Part shown: positions 14,626-23,556 of the stretch, piece after piece | Layout of the letters: each line of letters begins with the position of its first letter | Position numbering within the stretch: position 1 is the stretch's first letter | Origin: Oscillospiraceae bacterium | Lineage (GTDB): Bacteria > Bacillota > Clostridia > Oscillospirales > Ruminococcaceae | Assembly (NCBI GenBank): GCA_021202155.1 | Contig: JAJQDP010000007.1 | Span: 1 to 64,000, forward strand | Length of the DNA: 64,000 bases | Reading direction: 5' to 3' | Position numbers and translations under genes: made by a program | The notes under the pieces: model-generated | Told to the model about the DNA's origin: nothing | Databases searched by the model: none | What the model saw: the letters and a program-made list of their open reading frames with translations, nothing else

Positions 14626-16950
14626 TTACAGTATATTATTTTCGCTAAATCCCTTTTTCTTTATTCTCAAAGGCAAGTCTTCTGCTATCTTATTGCCGTT
14701 CGTGTACACATCAACATAATAAACCTTCGAGCACTTTACAGTTGATATATTATCTACAACGTAATAATTATTGTCTATTGCCGTTGCCGAATACAAGTGA
14801 CCGTCGATTTTAACATTGACATTCTTCATTTTCTGCGATATGTAGAGCTTGATGGAACTTGGTTTACCTCGCTCTACAGTGACCTCAGGAATGCCGTCAG
14901 AAATGTTAGATTCATCGCCAGGCATAATTATGATTTTGACATCGTTGCTGAAATATGAGATTTCTATGATTGGAATGGTGACTTCTTCTAAAGTTGCCCC
15001 TCCATGAACCTCCACATTCGCTTTTCTACCGCCTTTAAATCTATCGTAGTTAGCCAACGCCCAATAGTCCCCAGCATCGATAGCACATAATGGTTTTATA
15101 TCAGTTTCATTTTTCAGACAACACCTTCCGGAATGACTGCCGCTTTCCGTCATCTCATGTAAAGTATCTACTTCATGCTCGTGTATTACAGCAAGACGAC
15201 TGGTCCCGTGATCCGAGATCAATATTGCCTTGCTATACTTTTCACTCATCAATTGCACTTGGATTTTTCTTAATAGTTCCGCAATAATTTCGAGTTCTTT
15301 TGAAAGGTGAATCGGTAGCTTTGACTTTTTGTCATAGTTATAGCCGTACTTTCCATGATGTTTAATTTCGTCTAGCTCGCTCACTGTTATAACTGGATAT
15401 TCAGTTGACGAGAGAACATCATAAAAATCCTTATTGTAAGAGGTGATAGATGGAAGCTCACATCGACACACTGTAATATCAGCTATAAGTGATAATTTAC
15501 GGCATTCAGCTAATATGAAGCTTAGATACTCTACACCCATGGCATCAACAAAATAAGTCTGAGCATCCTCATAATTAATATTTTCTATGACTGAACTTCG
15601 TGGAGACAAAATAGAAAGATAATCCCTATCAGTTGCCTGTTTTTCAACTTCAGACATAAAGTCAGGCATAATTTTATTTGTAAGCTTTTGATATTTGTAT
15701 TCTTCAAAATACCTGTCCAGCAAGTCATTTCCAAAACTATACGGTTCCAAGTATTCATACAGAGCGGGATAAACAACCATTAGAATCGCAGAAAGTTCTT
15801 CTTGACTATACTCAAACTTACTTAAAAGTTCGAATATAAGTTCTTGCTCCAGAACAGTATTATCTGTCAAATAATATATAGCGTTCTTATTTTTGCTTCG
15901 AACTAACTTGCAAAATTCAGAAAGCTGGACAGTGGGATTTTCAAGAGCCAGCAAAATTCTCTTACGTTCTTTGTAAGCTTCCAAGAATTCAGGATCTGTA
16001 TGCGAATAATTCAAAATGAAGAGATAGACATTGGGAGCGAACTCCAAGTACGAGCGAGAATTCTCGACGACAACCTTTAGGTACTTACTTGTTCCAGAAC
16101 CAAACAATTTTAGTCCAACAAACAGTAACCATAACCACTGATTGTCCGATTTATTATTTTTGTAGTTATTGATTGAAAGATCAAGTCTGCGGAAATCCCC
16201 ATAGCGCATACTGATTAGTTCTTGCCACGAGTTATATGTAGCCATCGAATCTAATGCATATTGCCAGTTCTCGTCACTTCCAAGAACTCTGCTGAGATGT
16301 TTGGTTGTAAAGTCAATTTGGCATAAGGCATCATATGGATCCTTCATTTCATGGATTGTATAGCACGAATAAGGGTATATATCCTTGCTCTTGTTTGTCT
16401 TAACGTAGACAACATCACGAGTTTCATCCTCTACCGCTTGCATAATGTTGTTTATTCCTATAACAGCACTTTTTAGTGATGAATTCGGAGGAATAAATAT
16501 AAGCTCTGGTCTTGGCGTTTCGTCACTATTATCATCGGGAGCAAACACAAAATCCTTTAGTCTCGTTTCTGTCTGTACAAGTTTTTTTACGAAGTTTGTA
16601 CATCTAAAAGTCATAATGATAACATGACCTGATATGCTTAAATGAAGGAGCTCATTTAAAGTTTGAGTCATTGCTTTTTCCCCTTGTAGAAAGCAATAGC
16701 TTGACAGCCCTCTTACAAATATGTTTCTGTTATCGCAACTCAAAAAGTTAAATAATGCATCTAGCTTAGGAAGCTCATCATAATTGCAAAAAGCGTCATC
16801 TGAGGCTGCAACAAAAACGTTCAAGGGTAATGAATAGTGCTCAACTATTGCATCAATATCATCCTTATACTGTAAATCTACTACGAGAACCCTATTCGAA
16901 TTACTCAGCAGATATCTATCAATTTTTTTAATTGCAGCATCTATCATCAT
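14626..16950 (-). CDS. pglZ: BREX-4 phosphatase PglZ
   Basis: This ~774-aa protein has the PglZ alkaline-phosphatase superfamily core near its C-terminus: 'ISDHGTSRLAVIHEHEVDTL', then 'ANYDRFKGGRKANVEVHGGATLEEVTIP', with metal-binding Asp/His residues. The N-terminal ~180 residues look like the nucleoside/AAA-like lead segment seen in type 4 PglZ. PglZ is the hallmark gene of BREX systems. The start at 16950 is preferred because GAGGGAA sits at the right distance; a GTG at 16965 overlapping the brxC stop (GTGA) is the alternative. It lies between brxC and brxL in the operon. Confidence 0.88.
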   Translation of the reverse strand: MMIDAAIKKIDRYLLSNSNRVLVVDLQYKDDIDAIVEHYSLPLNVFVAASDDAFCNYDELPKLDALFNFLSCDNRNIFVRGLSSYCFLQGEKAMTQTLNELLHLSISGHVIIMTFRCTNFVKKLVQTETRLKDFVFAPDDNSDETPRPELIFIPPNSSLKSAVIGINNIMQAVEDETRDVVYVKTNKSKDIYPYSCYTIHEMKDPYDALCQIDFTTKHLSRVLGSDENWQYALDSMATYNSWQELISMRYGDFRRLDLSINNYKNNKSDNQWLWLLFVGLKLFGSGTSKYLKVVVENSRSYLEFAPNVYLFILNYSHTDPEFLEAYKERKRILLALENPTVQLSEFCKLVRSKNKNAIYYLTDNTVLEQELIFELLSKFEYSQEELSAILMVVYPALYEYLEPYSFGNDLLDRYFEEYKYQKLTNKIMPDFMSEVEKQATDRDYLSILSPRSSVIENINYEDAQTYFVDAMGVEYLSFILAECRKLSLIADITVCRCELPSITSYNKDFYDVLSSTEYPVITVSELDEIKHHGKYGYNYDKKSKLPIHLSKELEIIAELLRKIQVQLMSEKYSKAILISDHGTSRLAVIHEHEVDTLHEMTESGSHSGRCCLKNETDIKPLCAIDAGDYWALANYDRFKGGRKANVEVHGGATLEEVTIPIIEISYFSNDVKIIIMPGDESNISDGIPEVTVERGKPSSIKLYISQKMKNVNVKIDGHLYSATAIDNNYYVVDNISTVKCSKVYYVDVYTNGNKIAEDLPLRIKKKGFSENNIL

Positions 16951-16961
16951 GTTGATTTCCC

Positions 16962-19900
16962 TCACTTATCATTTATGATCTCTATGCCAACAGCCATGTT
17001 ATTCTGAATGAGGCGCTTTAGATAACTCTTCACATCCTCAGGACTCATTGTGTCGATTTTGCTAAGAGCCTGTTTATAACCATCATGGCAATACTTAGCC
17101 TCTGCCATCTCCTTAAGGTGCTTTTCAACCACTGAATTTTCGAACCAATCATACGGATCCGAAGGGATAACCTTTTCCAAATATGCCTTGACCTCGGAAA
17201 TATCAGGAAGCATTACAGAGTAATTTTTAATGATACGCTTTTTGAAAGCAACATCCAGCAAATTCTCATCGTGCATTGACTCAAAGAAGCTTGCAGTTTC
17301 CAAATATTCCATTGCTTTATTAACGTCATTTGATTCAGAACTTGAGCGATTTATGGTCGAAAAAGCCACTCGCGCTTTTGCTAATTCCGAATCTGGGACA
17401 AGGCAAAGAATAGGCATCCTATGTTCTTTGGACCATAAGCGAGGTGATTCAGAATTAGTTTTATCCTTCCATAACTTCTTTAACCTTTCGCTTTTGAGGC
17501 TACCTTTGTATGCAGTTACCTTTTTCTCTATACAAGTGATATATTCCTGCCTGTCGTAAGTAAACATACCTGCTGGCAATGATTGAAATATCTTTTGAAT
17601 GTCCTCGTCATTCAATCCATCAAGATAGTAGCCACATATACGTTTAAAAACGTCTATTTGACTATTGTAAAAGACCATGAATTGTGATGAAGCCGATACT
17701 AATAAATTGAAAATTTCTTCTTTTTGAGAGTCTAAAAGCGTTCCAGCTTTCTTTAATTTGTAAAGGAAGTACAAAAAGTCATATAGCTCGTCAAAGTAGT
17801 TCTTTCCTGCATCAAATGATATACGTATGTTATTACTGATTTCACACCAATGCTGAATTGTCTCTTTGTAAGAAAAACTCTTTGATATAACGTCATTACT
17901 TTTAACAATAATTCTGTACTCTAAGATCACCTCACGAATCTTTTGCTGTGCTGTTTCAACGTTCCAAACCCAATTTGCGGCATCGGCATCAAACTTTTCA
18001 CGGACAGCAGAGACATATTGCCCATTGTCGCCTACAGTTTCTGCCAAAGATCTCAGTTCACCGTCATCAAATGATGCAAGGTACGCAGTCATGCCTTCCC
18101 TACACTTTTCCTTGTTGAAAAGACTTTTCAAATCCTCAGCAGCTGTCGGATGCTCAAGTGCTATCGTTCCGATAGTTTTGGAAATATCATTTTCCGATTT
18201 GCTACCACCAATATTCTTGTTATTTGCAATACCACAAAACAAGTCAATAAGTTTCTCAAGTATGGATGCATCTGTCTTAACAGGCTCTGAACGTAAAATC
18301 GACTTGAGCGTCCAAATTGGAAAAGAAAATCCCTTCATTTTATCTCGAATATGTTGACTTACTTCCGTCACTGCCGTACACATATTGAGTGGGATTCCGA
18401 AGGCTATAGAAGTAATTTCGTTAAAAGCCTTTCCTTCTCGAGTAATAGAAACGATATATTTATCCCTGTAGCGCTGATTAGGGGTTATATCCAACGAAAT
18501 AACTTCACTTATCATGTCCTTAAGCTTTTCGACACTTAAAGTCTCGGTAGTCAAACCATCTGTCCAACTGTAAACACTATTCGTATACTCCTTCAGGACA
18601 AACCCCATCATGAATGCTGAAAGATTACATGGTAAAAATCCGTATCCGTTTTGCGCAGATTTCAAAAAATCGTAAATATCTGAAATCGAAATACGCTCGC
18701 TCTCCTTGAACTTTTTCTCAATCAACTCATCAACGTCAAGCTTTATTTTAGAGATAAGAAGGTAAGGACTTGATTTCCAATATTCATCTACTTTCCATGC
18801 GCCACTTAGAGCATTTTCAAGACTTGTCTTAGAATTGTTTGATTTGAATGTACCCTTCGTCTCTTGGTTACAAGCACACTCTACAGCTTGCTTTAAGTTG
18901 CTAGAAGTGTACATAGTACCTATAACATTATACTCGCACTCTAAGCACTTAGGATATATAGCTTTATCAATTTCTTTCAACATCAAGTAGAGCGCATCAA
19001 TTGTTGGCACACGTTCGCCACTTGGCTTATCAGCCGAATAAACAACAAATTCACCATCTTCAATGCGCTTTTTCCACTTTTTAAGATAACCCTTCGCATC
19101 GTCCGCATATTGATTTGCTTGATCATAATCTTTCTTTTGCTGCGCCATAGATAGAGCCATTGCTTCACAATAGTTTTCATATCCATCAGCACCAAATGGA
19201 GTCCTAGATGCATCAATAAAGATCATATCGTACACGCCCGCCTTAATGGCAGCGTCAATCTTAGTTCCTATCACATTACTTTCTCTGTCATCTTTTGCAA
19301 AACAAACAACAGCAACAATTTTGTTTACATACTTATCCTCGGTATTTCGAAGTTGCCTAATTGTCAAATCGAAATCGGAAGAAGAAACACATTTTAAAAC
19401 GTAACGCAACTTTAGAGCATCTGTTGTAGTAACAGCATCAGCAACATAAAGTTTATTCGGTGCCTTTTTATCTTCTATATTTTCTGTAATAAGTTTTGTT
19501 GTTGACCATTGATCAATTTCCTTCCTGTATGGAGTGGGATCTATTGGCTCATGACTATAAATTGCATATTGAGTCTTTCCGCTTACTGTTTTTTCATAAA
19601 GGACTTTTTCACGTACAAGGGAGCTCGCAATGCGAGAAGTGCTGTTCTCTAAATCTGTTCCGTCAAAGGCGCAGTCAATATTTTTGTCGTTTGGAATGAA
19701 AAGATCAACAGCATCTCCGGCATTTTGCGATATAGCCATTAAAAGAAGAATCGTTTTCAAAACACATTTTTGATTAGAATCAAGATTCTGATTTGATGAG
19801 CGATTGAAATAATCTAAAATGGAGCGAACATCGTGAGTGAGATTATCTTTTCCCCTCTCATAGAAGAAATCCCATAACATATCTACCGTAAAGAATAAAT

Positions 19901-21179
19901 TATCACTGTCAGGACCATATGTATCTATAAACCATTGAAATCCTTTAATCTCATCTCCGCGATCATTTTTTATAAAATCAAACATACTGCGCTGATTAGA
20001 ATCGAAAGATGAAGATATGTACTTCAAAAGAAGAGCGGCATAAGGGTGAAGAGGAAGAATATTCTTCATTTCCTTATCGGATATGCCTGCAATTTCCTTC
20101 ACGCGCTCTCTGGATTTTTTGGTTCTATCTGCTAAATCGTCAGAAAACATCTCCCAATCTTTGAGCACCTGTGGATCCTTATTTTTCTTCAAGGCAGCAC
20201 CCATCAACTGGAATGCGATATTTGACGGCAATTCCATTTTACAATGTGGACTTATGAAACGCCCATTCAACTTTTTAAACTCTTGGTCACTTTCAATGAA
20301 AAGCCCCTGTGTCGCATGGGTAACAAGAATGAAATAAAATGGAGACTCTCCGCTTATCTCACAAAGTTCCTGGAATCCTGTCATATGTCTAGCATTATTC
20401 CTGAAATACTCTGTAAACTCATCCCAAATAAAAACTATAGCCTTTAAATTATTTTCTTTTATAGCTTCTCGTATCCAGTTAGCCAAATCCGTAGTACTCA
20501 TGGAAATTGCTTTAATTTGCCGATCATCTGCCACTTTGAATATCTTATCCATAAGGCTTATAAGAGCATCCCCTGAATATGTATTCAAATTTTGAATAAC
20601 AGCATCAACGTTATCTCCGCCAAACCAGTCACGGTATTTATCGGAAATAAGTTCGTCAAAATAATTTTTATTAGACTTATCAGACAACCAGTTAATTACG
20701 GCTGTTTTCAAAGCACCCCTTGCCTTATTCTCAATTCCTGCTTCTATCAAAGCATTTTCAATGCTTTCTTGGATAGCGAATACAAGATCATGATCTCCGT
20801 GAATAGCCGAAGAGCCATAACGATGTACAGTTAAAATTCGACCACTTGTCTTTGCAGATTGAATGCGCTTATACAAGTCGGTGTCTAAATTGAACTCTCT
20901 GAAGTATTCGTATGTATCATCTTCATTAGAATCAAGTAGTCTCTTTAGAGTTAAAACGGCGTGGGATTTTCCGGTTCCATAGGCGCCTTCAACCCAAAGG
21001 CAGAGCTTTTGTTTTCTCTCAAGCATATCTACTGTGTTTTTAAGTAGCTTTACAAACGCCTCATGAGGATAAAACTTCTTCCACACGTCAGGATTCTTCT
21101 CAATTATCTTTTCATTAACAGCTGGAAAGTATTCCGGATCAATGTCAAAATAATTACGATATACTTCATATAAAGCCAT
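16962..21179 (-). CDS. brxC: BREX ATPase BrxC (PglY-like)
   Basis: This very large protein (1405 aa) has a P-loop near the N-terminus (WVEGAYGTGKSHAVLTLKRLL, about residues 62-82) and a Walker B/sensor region 'AIVFIWDEFTEYFRNNARH', typical of the BrxC/PglY family of BREX systems. The remaining ~1000 residues are helical and charged, as in other family members. BrxC is essential in characterised BREX loci and is thought to work with PglZ on DNA. It starts 13 bp after brxP and its stop abuts or overlaps pglZ. Length is in the usual range for BrxC. Confidence 0.88.
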   Translation of the reverse strand: MALYEVYRNYFDIDPEYFPAVNEKIIEKNPDVWKKFYPHEAFVKLLKNTVDMLERKQKLCLWVEGAYGTGKSHAVLTLKRLLDSNEDDTYEYFREFNLDTDLYKRIQSAKTSGRILTVHRYGSSAIHGDHDLVFAIQESIENALIEAGIENKARGALKTAVINWLSDKSNKNYFDELISDKYRDWFGGDNVDAVIQNLNTYSGDALISLMDKIFKVADDRQIKAISMSTTDLANWIREAIKENNLKAIVFIWDEFTEYFRNNARHMTGFQELCEISGESPFYFILVTHATQGLFIESDQEFKKLNGRFISPHCKMELPSNIAFQLMGAALKKNKDPQVLKDWEMFSDDLADRTKKSRERVKEIAGISDKEMKNILPLHPYAALLLKYISSSFDSNQRSMFDFIKNDRGDEIKGFQWFIDTYGPDSDNLFFTVDMLWDFFYERGKDNLTHDVRSILDYFNRSSNQNLDSNQKCVLKTILLLMAISQNAGDAVDLFIPNDKNIDCAFDGTDLENSTSRIASSLVREKVLYEKTVSGKTQYAIYSHEPIDPTPYRKEIDQWSTTKLITENIEDKKAPNKLYVADAVTTTDALKLRYVLKCVSSSDFDLTIRQLRNTEDKYVNKIVAVVCFAKDDRESNVIGTKIDAAIKAGVYDMIFIDASRTPFGADGYENYCEAMALSMAQQKKDYDQANQYADDAKGYLKKWKKRIEDGEFVVYSADKPSGERVPTIDALYLMLKEIDKAIYPKCLECEYNVIGTMYTSSNLKQAVECACNQETKGTFKSNNSKTSLENALSGAWKVDEYWKSSPYLLISKIKLDVDELIEKKFKESERISISDIYDFLKSAQNGYGFLPCNLSAFMMGFVLKEYTNSVYSWTDGLTTETLSVEKLKDMISEVISLDITPNQRYRDKYIVSITREGKAFNEITSIAFGIPLNMCTAVTEVSQHIRDKMKGFSFPIWTLKSILRSEPVKTDASILEKLIDLFCGIANNKNIGGSKSENDISKTIGTIALEHPTAAEDLKSLFNKEKCREGMTAYLASFDDGELRSLAETVGDNGQYVSAVREKFDADAANWVWNVETAQQKIREVILEYRIIVKSNDVISKSFSYKETIQHWCEISNNIRISFDAGKNYFDELYDFLYFLYKLKKAGTLLDSQKEEIFNLLVSASSQFMVFYNSQIDVFKRICGYYLDGLNDEDIQKIFQSLPAGMFTYDRQEYITCIEKKVTAYKGSLKSERLKKLWKDKTNSESPRLWSKEHRMPILCLVPDSELAKARVAFSTINRSSSESNDVNKAMEYLETASFFESMHDENLLDVAFKKRIIKNYSVMLPDISEVKAYLEKVIPSDPYDWFENSVVEKHLKEMAEAKYCHDGYKQALSKIDTMSPEDVKSYLKRLIQNNMAVGIEIINDK

Positions 21180-21192
21180 ACATCATTCCTCC

Positions 21193-23553
21193 TCAAAATA
21201 AAGTAAGAACATCTTTTGACGTCTTTTCATCGTTAAGCGTAATCATATCAAGGTCAAGAGTAAACCCCGTACTGATGAACTCGGGATAATTAATAGAAAG
21301 CCCATTGAGAATTTTCTCCATTGTGTCACGCTCAATTCCAAAAATCTGAGTAGGACTTACCCCATCGCTGTCAATATCGTAATCCAAAAGCCTCGTCAGA
21401 GAAAATTGATAGTAACCATCGCAAGCTTCAGCAAACTTATAGAGAGAATAGAGGATAACTTTAGAGTTAGGGGATTTCCAGGGATAGCGCGTGATGCTAT
21501 TCAAAATCCGCTTACCATTTTTTAGTTCATAATCGCATGAGCCAAGCCCAATTTCCGCTCCCAGATGATGGTTTGAAATAAAAATATTTTTGTATGCAGA
21601 AACAATATGAGACCTTGAATTATCACTCATCGTATCGTCGAGCATACTATGGATTGAATCTGGTGTGTACGTTACTGATAGCTCTATATTCTTTATCCAC
21701 CAATTAAACTCAGAGGTGTAAGCCAAATTGCAAAGAATCAAAGCCCAAGCTTCTGCAGTTTCTATGCCTATCTTATCCACTATCTTACCAAAATCAGCAA
21801 AACTATTTTTTTGTGTGATTTCACTGTCATTGAGGAATGATTTTAGGTACTTAATCTTATTGCTGCCTAAGCTGTGGGGAGATGACCAAAAATCATTCTT
21901 CAATTTGAAGTAATCAACTACCCAGGTGTACTCCACACCCATGTTCCCATACCTGTCTATACTACCCATCTTTTTTTCTCCTTTCGGCAATCTCATCGAA
22001 TCAGCAACTAAGCACCCATATGACACTTCGCGACATTTTCCACACTTGGTACAGCGATCATCTATATATACATTTCCATTTTTCATCGTAATAAAGCCAT
22101 TCGGACAGTTAGCCTCGCAGACTCTGCATCCTATGCAGTAAGCAACTTTTCGAAATACAATTTTGAGAGAGGAAATAAAATAGATGTCATTTTGTGTATT
22201 TGTTTCTATAAAGCATGTTGCTACAAGTTCATTAGAAGTTTCTTTTATATTAACACGATACACTTTATTTCTATAGCAAATATCAACACCTCCGTTTTCA
22301 AGAAAACTTACATTGCCGATCGTCTTTATCCATTGTTTCCATTCTGTCCTTTTCTGGGAGACTTTGATTTCTAGCATTCCCTTATCAAATGTCTCGCTGA
22401 CATAACTTTTTGCAATAGACAATTCTCGACCACTTCTTCGAGCTTTCCATCCACCAGAATCCATAAATTCTTTTGCTGCATTCTGATCATTAAACTCTTT
22501 TGACGAAGTTTTAAGAATAATATCATTGAATGTGGTAGTTGTCTTATAGCCGTTGTCATCTTTGCTATATGACTGCTCTTTGAAATACATATTTTTCAAA
22601 GCAGCTAGAGGGCAGACAAGGCAACCAGCACGACTATTTCCCTTTTTGTACGCATCATTGACCGGTAAGTTTCTACTGTAAATATACAAAAATAGTTCGG
22701 CTGAATTCCACTCAAGAATTGGGTGGCAGCTGTATTGCCCCTTAATTTTCTCTCCTAAGCTTACATCGCTATATTCACTGCGAGAAACGCTTTCATCTCC
22801 TCTGATACCTGTAAATGCCATACCACAAAAATGGGAATTATTCAAGTACTGTCGAAGTTTGATAATTTGTGGTGCTGATTTATGAACACTACAACACCAA
22901 CGCATTCTTTGAGCCGGGGGTCCGAATTGTTGCCAAGTATATTCAGGGTCAAAATCACTTTTGGAACGTAAAAATTCAATATTTGCCTCTTTACAATTAT
23001 TTTCCACCTGATCGACTACTTTGTATGTATCCGGAAATTCCATTCCGGTATCCCCAAACAGGACTTTAAACATATTATGTGGCAGAGCACGTTGAACAAG
23101 ATCTAAAGTGACTATGCTATCTTTCCCACCGCTGAAAGCGACATAGAAGACATCAACTTTGCTCTTGTATTCCATGTAAGTGTTATATATTTTCTTTATC
23201 GTGTCGGATGCCAGTTTTTCAATCATGTCACGATTTTTTTCTACCATTGCCGGAACATCGACAAAGTGCAGAGAGCCGTCGCTTTCTCCCGGATCTTCCA
23301 ATAAGATAAGCTCTGGAGCAGTGTAAAGACTCCCACCTTTTGTTTGAGCAATGCGTTTCCCTCGATAGTAGTAATTATTTGCTTCTGCCCACATATATGG
23401 ATATGAATCATCTTTTGTGTATTTCCAGTACTTATCAAATCCCAAAATATCCAATTCCTTGTAATATACTGGACGAGGTTCTTTGCTAAAAGAAAGCGGT
23501 GAACTATTAAGAAGCAATCCGCCCGTTTCAACATCCCAGTTGTATGAATACAT
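21193..23553 (-). CDS. brxP: BREX-4 PAPS reductase-like protein BrxP with Fe-S domain
   Basis: This 786-aa protein carries an ATP-pyrophosphatase/PAPS-reductase core with the PP-loop 'FYVAFSGGKDSIVTLDLV', the 'VLFGDTGMEFPDTYKVVDQV' strand and the RxxxCCxxHK block (MRWCCSVHKSAP). A ferredoxin-like segment follows with two Cys clusters (CIGCRVCEANCP and CTKCGKC), so a 4Fe-4S protein is likely. PAPS-reductase-like BrxP defines BREX type 4, a rare type with no PglX methyltransferase. The family link to DndC suggests sulfur chemistry on DNA or another substrate, which is inference. The gene begins 3 bp after the 841-aa gene. Confidence 0.9.
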   Translation of the reverse strand: MYSYNWDVETGGLLLNSSPLSFSKEPRPVYYKELDILGFDKYWKYTKDDSYPYMWAEANNYYYRGKRIAQTKGGSLYTAPELILLEDPGESDGSLHFVDVPAMVEKNRDMIEKLASDTIKKIYNTYMEYKSKVDVFYVAFSGGKDSIVTLDLVQRALPHNMFKVLFGDTGMEFPDTYKVVDQVENNCKEANIEFLRSKSDFDPEYTWQQFGPPAQRMRWCCSVHKSAPQIIKLRQYLNNSHFCGMAFTGIRGDESVSRSEYSDVSLGEKIKGQYSCHPILEWNSAELFLYIYSRNLPVNDAYKKGNSRAGCLVCPLAALKNMYFKEQSYSKDDNGYKTTTTFNDIILKTSSKEFNDQNAAKEFMDSGGWKARRSGRELSIAKSYVSETFDKGMLEIKVSQKRTEWKQWIKTIGNVSFLENGGVDICYRNKVYRVNIKETSNELVATCFIETNTQNDIYFISSLKIVFRKVAYCIGCRVCEANCPNGFITMKNGNVYIDDRCTKCGKCREVSYGCLVADSMRLPKGEKKMGSIDRYGNMGVEYTWVVDYFKLKNDFWSSPHSLGSNKIKYLKSFLNDSEITQKNSFADFGKIVDKIGIETAEAWALILCNLAYTSEFNWWIKNIELSVTYTPDSIHSMLDDTMSDNSRSHIVSAYKNIFISNHHLGAEIGLGSCDYELKNGKRILNSITRYPWKSPNSKVILYSLYKFAEACDGYYQFSLTRLLDYDIDSDGVSPTQIFGIERDTMEKILNGLSINYPEFISTGFTLDLDMITLNDEKTSKDVLTLF

Positions 23554-23556
23554 GGT